Positions 1 to 10,887 of a stretch of 42,570 bases of DNA are shown here, one piece after another. Under the pieces are notes generated by a model. It made no database searches. It was not told where the DNA came from and saw nothing but the letters and a program-made list of their open reading frames with translations. The position numbers and the translations under genes are program-made. Position 1 is the stretch's first letter. Every line of letters begins with the position of its first letter. This stretch comes from Desulfuromonadaceae bacterium (lineage in GTDB: Bacteria; Desulfobacterota; Desulfuromonadia; Desulfuromonadales; SZUA-540): positions 1-42,570 of the forward strand of contig QKGY01000078.1 in NCBI GenBank assembly GCA_003250235.1, in the 5' to 3' direction.

Positions 1-259
1 CGGCGAGATGCCCGACGAATTTGACGCCGTGGTATTTAACCTGGCGGTCGGGCGTATCAGCGAATTGACCCAGAGCCCCTACGGCTATCATATTTTCCGG
101 GTCGAAGAGAAAAGAAAGGCCACGAAACTCTCTTTGGCATCGGTTAAAGAAGAGATTCGCCAGACCCTGCGGAGCCAGAAAGAGGAACAGGCTTACCAGG
201 AGTGGCTTCACGAGCTACGCGGCAGAGCGACCATCGAGGTAAACTGGTCCCTGCTGTAA
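1..259 (+). CDS. PpiC-type peptidyl-prolyl cis-trans isomerase, C-terminal part (5' truncated by window)
   Basis: Open frame from window edge to TAA at 259; ...ISELTQSPYGYHIFRVEEKR... is typical of a parvulin domain end. Confidence 0.8.
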   Translation, partial: GEMPDEFDAVVFNLAVGRISELTQSPYGYHIFRVEEKRKATKLSLASVKEEIRQTLRSQKEEQAYQEWLHELRGRATIEVNWSLL

Positions 260-283
260 AACGACTGTAAGGATACGATTTCT

Positions 284-1234
284 ATGTCCAGGATATTCAC
301 CCTGACGCTTGTCTTGTTTTTCTTTGCCGCAGCCAACCTGCCGGCGAAAGTCATCAACGAAATTGCTGCCATCGTCAACAGCGATGTCATTACGACCTAT
401 CAGCTCGACAAGGCCATGGATGAGCAGTTGTCCCCATCGGAAAAGGAGGCTTTGAGCCCTGCAGGGTTCAAAGATAAAAAGCACGAAATTCTCCAGGGGC
501 TGATCGAAGAGACGCTGATGCAGCAGCGGGCCAAGGAACTTGGCCTCACCGTGAGTGATGCCGAGGTCGAAGAAGCGGTCAAAGACGTCGAAAAACAGAA
601 CAAGCTTACCCGTGCCCAGCTGGAGCAAGCCCTGAGTGCCCAGGGGATCGATTTCGCCGATTACAAGGATAACCTGCGCCGGCAGATCCAGAGTTTCAAA
701 CTTCTGGGCAGGGAGGTGCAGAGCAAGCTGGAAGTCACCAATCAGGAAATCCGCGACTACTTCAAAGAACACATCGACGATTATCGTGGAGAGCCCTTTA
801 TCCGTCTGAATCACATCACCTTCCCCATCCCGGAGCGTGCCTCCAGAAGCCAGGTGGACCGGGTGTATGACGAAGCCAAGGAAGCCAAAGACCGTTTGCA
901 GCGTGGCGAGGATTTTTACTCGGTGCTTCTCAGCTATTCGGCGGACAAAAAAGCCGAAGGGGGCGATCTGGGAACCTTTGGAGGCGGAGAGCTTTCGCCT
1001 GCTTTTGAACGGGCGGTGCAGGGGCTCAAAGAGGGGCAGTCCAGCGACATCATCACCACGCCGGAAGGGTTCCATATCCTGTTTGTGGTGGAGCGCAGCA
1101 CCGGTAAGATACGGCATTTCGATACGGTAAAGGATGAAATCAGCAAGAAGGTCATCGAAAGCAAGAAAGCCCAGAGCATCAAGGACTGGATGGATAAGCT
1201 CAAAAAAGACGCGTTTATCGACATCAAGATCTGA
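284..1234 (+). CDS. SurA-like periplasmic peptidyl-prolyl isomerase/chaperone
   Basis: Signal peptide, SurA N-terminal helices (NEIAAIVNSDVITTYQLDKAM), parvulin domain (GGDLGTFGGGELSPAFERAVQGLKEG..TPEGFHILFV); next to pdxA as in many proteobacteria. Confidence 0.88.
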   Translation: MSRIFTLTLVLFFFAAANLPAKVINEIAAIVNSDVITTYQLDKAMDEQLSPSEKEALSPAGFKDKKHEILQGLIEETLMQQRAKELGLTVSDAEVEEAVKDVEKQNKLTRAQLEQALSAQGIDFADYKDNLRRQIQSFKLLGREVQSKLEVTNQEIRDYFKEHIDDYRGEPFIRLNHITFPIPERASRSQVDRVYDEAKEAKDRLQRGEDFYSVLLSYSADKKAEGGDLGTFGGGELSPAFERAVQGLKEGQSSDIITTPEGFHILFVVERSTGKIRHFDTVKDEISKKVIESKKAQSIKDWMDKLKKDAFIDIKI

Positions 1235-1266
1235 GCCTTTTACGGTGTAAACGGGAATGTCTCTTC

Positions 1267-1293
1267 AAGCCCCGCCCCTTGCTGGCGGGGCTT
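1267..1293 (+). terminator. Rho-independent-like hairpin after surA-like gene
   Basis: AAGCCCCGCC / GGCGGGGCTT perfect 10-bp stem; only a weak T-run follows. Confidence 0.55.
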
Positions 1294-1372
1294 GTGCGTT
1301 TGTTTGCCAGCCGGTGGCCATTGAGTCTTGCGGGGGTGTAGGATACAATCAGCAGTCGGTGCGGAGGTTCAC

Positions 1373-2377
1373 GTGAAACACCCTGTCATTCTTACTATGG
1401 GCGATCCGACGGGAGTCGGTCCGGAAATCATCCTCAAGGCCTTTTTATCCGGGGATCTGCTGAAGGCCTCCCCTTCCCTTCTGGTCGCCGGTGACGTGGC
1501 CATGCTGGAGCGGGCCGCCCGCCTGTTCGGCAAGGCCGTTCAGGTTCGTCCCGGAAAAGGCCTGGCAACGCATTTTCTGACGATTGACGGCGCGTCCCTT
1601 CCGGTGAAAAATCTCTCAAAACTTCCGGCGGACGCGCTTCAGGTCGGGCGACCGACCCCCGAGTGCGGACGGGCGATGCTGGCCTATATCGAGTGGGCGT
1701 GCGACCGGGTTCGTGCCGGCGAGGGGGAGGCCATGGTGACCGCGCCCATCAACAAGGAAGCCATCCACCAGGCCGGGTGCCACTTCCCCGGGCATACGGA
1801 GCTGCTGGCGGATCGCTGCGGCGTCTCCCGTGTCGTCATGATGCTCGGCGGGGAACGGCTGAAGGTCTGTCTCGTGACGACCCACATGCCCTTGCGCGAC
1901 GTTGCGAAGAGCCTGCGGACAGAGGATGTCCTGGAGACCATCCGCATCACCGACAGGGCCTTCCGGCGGCATTTTGTGACCGGCCGGCCGCGTATAGCGG
2001 TCCTGGCCCTCAATCCCCATGCCGGAGAAGGCGGATTGTTCGGCGACGAGGAGGCACGGTTCATCGCGCCGGCCATCGAAGCGGCCAGGGCGGAGGGGAT
2101 CGACGCCAGCGGCCCCCACAGCGCCGACACCCTGTTCCATTTCGCCGTCAAGGGCGCTTACGATGCGGTGGTGTGCATGTACCATGACCAGGGGTTGATC
2201 CCCCTGAAGTTGTTGCACTTTGAAGACGGCGTCAATGTCACCCTGGGGCTGCCGATCATCCGTACCTCGGTCGATCATGGCACGGCCTACGACATCGCCG
2301 GTACCGGCCGGGCCGATTGCACCAGCCTGCTGGCGGCCGTACGCATGGCGACGGCCATGGCCGGGGTTCACGGCTGA
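1373..2377 (+). CDS. pdxA: 4-hydroxythreonine-4-phosphate dehydrogenase (GTG start)
   Basis: [49 protein letters not shown] motifs; GGAGG upstream of GTG at 1373. Confidence 0.93.
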   Translation: MKHPVILTMGDPTGVGPEIILKAFLSGDLLKASPSLLVAGDVAMLERAARLFGKAVQVRPGKGLATHFLTIDGASLPVKNLSKLPADALQVGRPTPECGRAMLAYIEWACDRVRAGEGEAMVTAPINKEAIHQAGCHFPGHTELLADRCGVSRVVMMLGGERLKVCLVTTHMPLRDVAKSLRTEDVLETIRITDRAFRRHFVTGRPRIAVLALNPHAGEGGLFGDEEARFIAPAIEAARAEGIDASGPHSADTLFHFAVKGAYDAVVCMYHDQGLIPLKLLHFEDGVNVTLGLPIIRTSVDHGTAYDIAGTGRADCTSLLAAVRMATAMAGVHG

Positions 2378-2411
2378 CCCTGTTCACGATAAGAAACGCA
2401 CGGAAAGTACC

Positions 2412-5225
<2,814 letters not shown>

Positions 5226-5393
5226 AACGCGACCTCCCCCGACCAGAAATGTTTCCCTGAATAGCCAAATGGCAGGTTCTATCGGTGCCGCGCGCCGGTA
5301 CCCTGGCCTGTGAAGGGAGAAAGGGTCGGAACCCTGTTGCTAACCTGTCGGAATCCTGCATCCCAAAATCTTTGTGGGGTAGCTCGTTCAAAG

Positions 5394-5409
5394 TGGCATT
5401 GCCCATGCA
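5394..5409 (+). promoter_or_regulatory. Candidate sigma-54 promoter upstream of PEGA lipoprotein gene
   Basis: TGGCATTGCCCATGCA: GG-N10-GC spacing with TGGCA and TGCA blocks, 58 bp upstream of GTG start. Confidence 0.35.
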
Positions 5410-5466
5410 GAAAACCCATCGGACTCCCAAGCCGTATTTTCGGCATCATTTCAGGAAGGATGGGTT

Positions 5467-5874
5467 GTGCGCAGGGTCATCGTCTCATTCATGCTGCTGT
5501 TTTTTGTCACGGCCTGCGCCCAGCAGGCGGCGTTCATTTCCGAGCCGCCGGGTGCGCAGCTGGTCATTGACGGCAAGGTGGTCGGGACAACCCCCTGCAC
5601 CTTCAAATATCGCAGCCGCTCCGGCGGGGAAATCAGGGTACGGCTTGAAAAAGAAGGCTTCGAATCCCTGGATATCGAAGTTCGTCCCGACGCGGTGGAC
5701 CGTTCGGCACGATCCCGATGGCTTGCGGCAGGTATCATCTGGAGCCCCCTGTGGCTGGGGACCTTCTTCACCAAAAAACTCGATGACAGCTATCAGATCG
5801 TCATGAAACAGTCTGTCGTCGATCTCGCCGCCCAGATGCCCCCTCAACCGGACCAGGAATCCAAGCGTTTTTAA
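5467..5874 (+). CDS. PEGA-domain lipoprotein (GTG start)
   Basis: Lipobox-like LFFVTAC; PEGA-type FISEPPGAQLVIDGKVVGTTPCTFKY; AAGGA RBS. Confidence 0.8.
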   Translation: MRRVIVSFMLLFFVTACAQQAAFISEPPGAQLVIDGKVVGTTPCTFKYRSRSGGEIRVRLEKEGFESLDIEVRPDAVDRSARSRWLAAGIIWSPLWLGTFFTKKLDDSYQIVMKQSVVDLAAQMPPQPDQESKRF

Positions 5875-5900
5875 TCCCGACGACACCGAGCGATTCATCC

Positions 5901-5932
5901 AAGAGGGCGGCCAGAAGCCGCCCTCTTTTTTT
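5901..5932 (+). terminator. Rho-independent terminator
   Basis: AAGAGGGCGGC / GCCGCCCTCTTTTTTT. Confidence 0.88.
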
Positions 5933-5959
5933 GCGGGTTTCCCCGGACCGACTTTTCCC

Positions 5960-5988
5960 TTGATTTGGCGGGTATGGCTGCATAACAT
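5960..5988 (+). promoter_or_regulatory. Candidate sigma-70 promoter for first ktrB
   Basis: TTGATT-17 bp-TAACAT just after the terminator and 20 bp before ATG. Confidence 0.45.
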
Positions 5989-6007
5989 ACGGCGATCGGA
6001 GATCGAC

Positions 6008-7381
6008 ATGCCCACACCTGTTCAGAAGCGAAAAAGCCTGTCCCCCGGCCTGGCACTCATTCTTTATTATCTGTCCGCCATCTGCCTGGGCGGTCTGGCG
6101 TTGTGGCTCCCCTTTGCCGTCAACGGCGAACCTCTTGGGCTTCTCGATGCGCTCTTTACTGCGACATCGGCCCAATGCGTAACGGGACTCGCCGTGGTCG
6201 ATACCGGCACCCGCTTCACTCTGTTCGGACAGCTGGTCATCCTGGCGCTCATTCAGGTCGGCGGTTTGGGGATCACCACCTTTTCGGTGTACCTTTTTTA
6301 CTACCTGCGCCTTGGGGTGGGGTTTCGGGGGCGGTGGATAATCCAGGAGACCCTGCACCATACCCCGGTCGCCTCCCTGGGGGATCTGATCCGCGGGATT
6401 TTTTTGCTGACCCTGGTGATCGAAGGCGTGGGAGCCTTCTTTCTTTCCGTGGCGTTCATCCCCAAGCTGGGCTGGATCAAGGGGATCTATTACGGGCTGT
6501 TCCATTCGGTGTCGGCATTTTGCAATGCCGGATTCTCCCTCTTTCCCGACAGCCTCGTTGCCTATCGTGACAATACCCTGGTCAATGTCACTATTATGGC
6601 TCTGATCATTCTGGGAGGGATCGGATTCCTGGTCCTGAGGGAACTGCTGGAGCGTTTTCACCGGCAACCGAAACAGCAACGACGAAACCTGTCTCTGCAC
6701 ACCCGGCTGGTTTTATGGACTACCGGGGTTCTGATTCTGGGCGGGGCCGTTCTGATCGGTATGCTGGAATATCCGTCCTCTCTCAAGGGGATGGGACCTG
6801 CGGAAGGATTCTGGGTGGCCCTGTTCCAGTCGGTGACTGCCCGTACGGCCGGGTTCAACACCATCGACCTGAATCAGTTTGAGGTTCCCACCCTCTTTCT
6901 GATGCTCTTTCTCATGTTCGTGGGTGCCTCGCCGGGGTCGTCCGGAGGCGGGATCAAGACCACCAGCCTGGCCCTGTTCGTCGCCATTCTGCACAGCCGC
7001 CTCAAGGGCAACCGGCATACCAACATTTTTCGCCGTACCATCCCCGAAGATCTCGTCACCAGGACGCTGACCCTGGTCATGCTGGCAGCGCTGCTGGCGG
7101 GCGCTTCGATCTTTTGCCTGCTTGCCGTACAGCTGACCGGACATTCATTCGGCGACAGCCGGGGTGCGTTCATGTCGTATGTCTTCGAGGCGATCTCGGC
7201 GTTTGCCACCGTGGGGCTCTCTCTGGGGGCTACCGCAAAACTGGTTCCTTTGGGCAAGGTCATCGTGATGCTGCTCATGTTTGTCGGCAGGGTGGGCCTG
7301 CTGACGATGGCCTTTACCTTCGCCGAAAGAACACGGCAGAATCCGGTCGTTTACGCCGAAGAAAATATCATGATCGGCTGA
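6008..7381 (+). CDS. TrkH/KtrB family potassium uptake membrane subunit (copy 1)
   Basis: Repeated P-loop-like segments (TATSAQCVTGLAVVDTG; SVTARTAGFNTIDL; GASPGSSGGGIKTT; ATVGLSLG). Confidence 0.92.
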   Translation: MPTPVQKRKSLSPGLALILYYLSAICLGGLALWLPFAVNGEPLGLLDALFTATSAQCVTGLAVVDTGTRFTLFGQLVILALIQVGGLGITTFSVYLFYYLRLGVGFRGRWIIQETLHHTPVASLGDLIRGIFLLTLVIEGVGAFFLSVAFIPKLGWIKGIYYGLFHSVSAFCNAGFSLFPDSLVAYRDNTLVNVTIMALIILGGIGFLVLRELLERFHRQPKQQRRNLSLHTRLVLWTTGVLILGGAVLIGMLEYPSSLKGMGPAEGFWVALFQSVTARTAGFNTIDLNQFEVPTLFLMLFLMFVGASPGSSGGGIKTTSLALFVAILHSRLKGNRHTNIFRRTIPEDLVTRTLTLVMLAALLAGASIFCLLAVQLTGHSFGDSRGAFMSYVFEAISAFATVGLSLGATAKLVPLGKVIVMLLMFVGRVGLLTMAFTFAERTRQNPVVYAEENIMIG

Positions 7382-7401
7382 GGCCGTATCGAGGAGGAAC
7401 G

Positions 7402-8058
7402 ATGAAACGCTACTGTGTGATCGGTCTGGGAAATTTTGGGTTTCATGTCGCCCGCACCCTCTATGCGGACGGCCATGAGGTCATCGCCATCGATACGGAT
7501 CGCGAAAAAGTGCAGCGGGTCAGGGACTATGCCTCCTATGCCATCCTGGGGGATGCGGCCAGCATCGAGTTTCTCAAAGGACAGGGCATCCAGGATGTCG
7601 ATGCCGCCATCGTCTCAACCGGCGATCGTTCCCATTTGGCGACCCTGATCACCCTCTACCTCAAGGAACTCAAGGTGCGCCATATCCTCGTCAAGGCCCT
7701 TAACGAGGATCACGGACGGATTCTTCAGAAAATCGGGGCGACGGAAATCATCTTCCCGGAAAAGGACATGGCGATCAAGACCGCCCGCAGCCTCTCGAGC
7801 CCAAACATTCTGGAGTTCATCCCGCTGGCGGAGAATCTGTCGATCACCGAGGTGGCTCCTCCGAGTCACTTCATAGGAAAGACCCTGGTGGATCTCGATC
7901 TGCGCCGCAAATACGGCGTGACGGTGATCGGCATCAAGGATGTCCTGACCGATGCCTTCGTGACCCTTCCCCCCGCCGATCATGTCATCAAGGACAGTGA
8001 CCTCCTGGTCCTTATCGGAAAGAGCGAGGATGTCGAAAAAGCCTGCAAAGTCCGTTAG
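7402..8058 (+). CDS. TrkA/KtrA family regulatory subunit, RCK-N + RCK-C (copy 1)
   Basis: MKRYCVIGLGNFGFHVARTL Rossmann motif; GAGGAGG RBS; 20 bp after ktrB copy 1. Confidence 0.92.
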   Translation: MKRYCVIGLGNFGFHVARTLYADGHEVIAIDTDREKVQRVRDYASYAILGDAASIEFLKGQGIQDVDAAIVSTGDRSHLATLITLYLKELKVRHILVKALNEDHGRILQKIGATEIIFPEKDMAIKTARSLSSPNILEFIPLAENLSITEVAPPSHFIGKTLVDLDLRRKYGVTVIGIKDVLTDAFVTLPPADHVIKDSDLLVLIGKSEDVEKACKVR

Positions 8059-8121
8059 CGTGATCTGAGGGGTCGCGGCTTCGGCGCGGATTGACTTTTG
8101 TCCGCAGGCTGGTACAGGGAT

Positions 8122-8170
8122 AGGGAGAGACCGTCGTCTAAAGATCGGACGACAGGGCTCTCCCTTTTTT
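8122..8170 (+). terminator. Imperfect hairpin with T-run between the two potassium uptake pairs
   Basis: AGGGAGAGACCGTCGTC ... GACGACAGGGCTCTCCCTTTTTT. Confidence 0.75.
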
Positions 8171-8192
8171 GCTGACGGACAGGACCTCTGCC

Positions 8193-9527
8193 ATGACCCG
8201 TCTATTGGCCAGGCTCACCCCCCTGCAACAGATCACGTTTGGATTTGTCCTGGTAATATGCCTCGGCGCGGTTCTGCTTGCCCTGCCCTGGTCCGTTTCC
8301 TCGGGGCATTCCCAGCCTTTTCTCGATGCCCTCTTCTGCGCCACCTCTGCTGTCACCACGACCGGACTGGTCGTCGTCGATACCGGATCCTTCTATTCCC
8401 GCTTCGGCCAGACGGTTATCCTGATTCTATTTCAGGTCGGGGGCCTGGGATATATGCTGCTGATTGCCGTTATTCTCTCGGGCCTCGGCGGCTTGTCCCT
8501 GAGCAGTCGCATGCTGCTGAGGGAGTCGCTGGCCAGACCTCCCAAGGTCGAGAGTCTACGATTTTCACGCTTCATTCTCCTGGTGACTCTGAGCGTAGAG
8601 CTTTTGGGAACCCTGGGGTTGGCCTGGCTGTGGCACCGGAAGGTTCCGGTGGGTGAGGCGTTGTATCAGGGGGCGTTTCATGCCGTCTCCGCCTTCTGTA
8701 CCGCCGGGTTCAGTCTGGCCTCCGACAACCTGGGAGGGTTTCGCACCACAACGACGATGCACGCGATCATCGCCGTGCTGACCCTTCTGGGAGGGCTGGG
8801 ATTTCTGGTCCTCTACGAGCTGGGATCTCTGATAAGGCGTTCTGCGGAACCTAAATCGAAAGGACTCAGCCTTCATACGCGGCTGGTGATTAAAACGACC
8901 CTGGTCCTGGGCGTTTCTGGATCGGTACTGATATGGCTGGGCAATCGTTCCATGGCAACGGCAGGGCAAGGGCAACAGTGGCTGGATGCGTCGTTTCACG
9001 CCTTATCGGCCTCAACCACGACAGGCTTCAGCATGATCGATATCGGCTCTCTGCCAACAGCGTCGCTCTGGGTCATGATTCTGCTCATGTTCATCGGTGC
9101 TTCGCCGGGCGGTTCAGGGGGCGGCGTGAAAACCGTCAGTCTGGTCTTGGTCCTGGCATATCTACGCAGCCACCTGTCAGGGAGGGATGAGACGCTGTTG
9201 AGCAAAAGCCGTATCCCGGTGAACACCATCAACAAGGCTCTGTCTCTATGCCTGCTCGCTGCTTTGTGGGTGGTTGTGGTCACGGGGATTCTGCTCTATA
9301 CGGAACAGGCGGGGGGGATACGTGTTCTCTTTGAGGTGGTTTCAGCGCTGGGGACGGTTGGGTTATCGACCGGACTGACCTCGGCGTTGACCTCGACCGG
9401 AAAGGTCCTGATCATTCTGTCGATGTTTATCGGCAGGCTGGGACCCCTGGCCATTGTCTATTCATTGTTCGGGCAATCCAAGCCGAATCATTTCAGCTAC
9501 CCGGACGCGCAGCTCATTGTCAGCTGA
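8193..9527 (+). CDS. TrkH/KtrB family potassium uptake membrane subunit (copy 2)
   Basis: ATSAVTTTGLVVVDTGSFYS, SASTTTGFSMIDIG, GASPGGSGGGVKTVS, GTVGLSTGLT. Confidence 0.92.
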   Translation: MTRLLARLTPLQQITFGFVLVICLGAVLLALPWSVSSGHSQPFLDALFCATSAVTTTGLVVVDTGSFYSRFGQTVILILFQVGGLGYMLLIAVILSGLGGLSLSSRMLLRESLARPPKVESLRFSRFILLVTLSVELLGTLGLAWLWHRKVPVGEALYQGAFHAVSAFCTAGFSLASDNLGGFRTTTTMHAIIAVLTLLGGLGFLVLYELGSLIRRSAEPKSKGLSLHTRLVIKTTLVLGVSGSVLIWLGNRSMATAGQGQQWLDASFHALSASTTTGFSMIDIGSLPTASLWVMILLMFIGASPGGSGGGVKTVSLVLVLAYLRSHLSGRDETLLSKSRIPVNTINKALSLCLLAALWVVVVTGILLYTEQAGGIRVLFEVVSALGTVGLSTGLTSALTSTGKVLIILSMFIGRLGPLAIVYSLFGQSKPNHFSYPDAQLIVS

Positions 9528-9543
9528 GTCTGGAAGGGAGGCG

Positions 9544-10200
9544 ATGGTGGTCAAGAACTATGTCGTCATCGGGTTGGGTAACTTCGGAAAGAGTATGGCC
9601 CTGGAGCTTGCCGGGTTGGGCGAGGAGGTTCTGGCGCTCGACCTGGATGCGCGCAAGGTCGAGGAGATCAAAGCCGAAGTCACGGAGTGTGTCATCGCCG
9701 ATGGCCGTGATCGTGGAACGTTGGCTGAGTTCGTCGGCGCCGATATCGATGCGGCCATTCTCAACCTGGGGGACAACCTCGAATCCATTGCCCTGACGAC
9801 CTTGAATCTCGTAGATATCGGCGTACGCCGGATTATCGTCAAAGCCAAAACCCCGGAGTTCGGCAAAATCGTCCGGGCCATCGGCGCCACAGAGCTGATC
9901 AATCCGGAGCAAGAAGGGGCCAGACAGCTGGCGCGAAAGCTTCATGAACCGAATCTTATCGAACATATTCCCCTGGACCCGGAGTACGACATCGTCGAGG
10001 TGGCTGTCCCTGAAAGCTATACAGGGAAAACCCTCGGTGAACTGGATCTGCGCAAAAAGAAGGGCATTGTGGTGATTGCCATCAAAGAGATCCTGAGCGG
10101 GAAAATTAACCTGATTCCGGGGGCCGACTTCCGTTTCGCCCCGGATACGGCCATGATCCTCATCGGAACCCGCAAAGACATTCAGGGACTGAGTTTGTGA
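9544..10200 (+). CDS. TrkA/KtrA family regulatory subunit (copy 2)
   Basis: MVVKNYVVIGLGNFGKSMALEL Rossmann motif; RCK-C SYTGKTLGELDLRKKKGIVVIAI; directly after ktrB copy 2. Confidence 0.92.
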   Translation: MVVKNYVVIGLGNFGKSMALELAGLGEEVLALDLDARKVEEIKAEVTECVIADGRDRGTLAEFVGADIDAAILNLGDNLESIALTTLNLVDIGVRRIIVKAKTPEFGKIVRAIGATELINPEQEGARQLARKLHEPNLIEHIPLDPEYDIVEVAVPESYTGKTLGELDLRKKKGIVVIAIKEILSGKINLIPGADFRFAPDTAMILIGTRKDIQGLSL

Positions 10201-10229
10201 AAAAGAATCCCATGCGTCAAAGGGGCCGG

Positions 10230-10258
10230 TTGACAGATGGGACAGGCTGTAGAATAAT
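10230..10258 (+). promoter_or_regulatory. Candidate strong sigma-70 promoter in intergenic region
   Basis: TTGACA-17 bp-AATAAT. Confidence 0.5.
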
Positions 10259-10438
10259 TGAATTTCCGGTAGGTTATCTTTATCTCTTCCTAAAGATTTC
10301 TGCTTGCATACAGTGTTCGGGACAACCGTGATTATTCGTCAGTTTTTTCATAAAGACTCCCTCCCCGCAGGATCGCATGCCTGGAAAAGGGGAAAACGGA
10401 TTCGGATACACCCTTGAATATATCCCTTGAGGTACGGC

Positions 10439-10470
10439 AAAAGCCGGGCTTCGAGGCCCGGCTTTTTTTA
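10439..10470 (+). terminator. Rho-independent terminator
   Basis: AAGCCGGGC TTCGAG GCCCGGCTTTTTTT. Confidence 0.9.
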
Positions 10471-10518
10471 TGGCCAATGTAAGAGAGTACGCTGCCACTT
10501 CTGCGAACGAGGTTTCTC

Positions 10519-10848
10519 ATGGATAAGTGCCCGGTCTGTAAGGAAATGAAAAAGGGAAAATACTGGTGCAGCGGCTGCAAGACGGTATTTGTCTGCCCCA
10601 ATCCCAATTGCGGCGCGGAGATCCGTAAGCGGGATGCGGAAGAATGCCCTCGATGCGGACTTCTTTTTGCCGAGCATATCGAAAAGCGCAAGATGTATCG
10701 CCTCTGTCCCAAGTGCAAGAAAAAGCAGGGTCTGTCGGAACCTCAATGCAAATTCTGCCGCTACTGGTTCTTTTGTCCCACCTGCGGGCATAAGGTTCCT
10801 TCCACCAGCATGCTGACCTGTCCGAGGTGCGCAACCAGTCTTCGATAA
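10519..10848 (+). CDS. Small Cys-rich zinc-ribbon protein
   Basis: 109 aa with 16 Cys: seven CxxC and one CX4C; RBS GAGG upstream. Confidence 0.75.
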   Translation: MDKCPVCKEMKKGKYWCSGCKTVFVCPNPNCGAEIRKRDAEECPRCGLLFAEHIEKRKMYRLCPKCKKKQGLSEPQCKFCRYWFFCPTCGHKVPSTSMLTCPRCATSLR

Positions 10849-10887
10849 GCATCCTGACGATTTCACGGTGACTTTTGACCCCTGGAG

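Noticed and set aside
215-1117. 300-aa minus-strand ORF opposite the SurA-like gene
   Set aside because: Shadow ORF; coding evidence is on the plus strand
10366-10406. CsrB-like CsrA sponge from clustered GGA triplets
   Set aside because: Only one of five GGA sites fits ANGGA and they are not in repeated hairpin loops; too weak to call
10201-10470. c-di-GMP (GEMM) or other known riboswitch
   Set aside because: No match by eye to the conserved GEMM core or cobalamin box; left only as an unclassified sRNA/leader candidate
10280-10498. 72-aa minus-strand ORF across the intergenic promoter-terminator unit
   Set aside because: No RBS and it reads through a strong terminator hairpin; not protein-like
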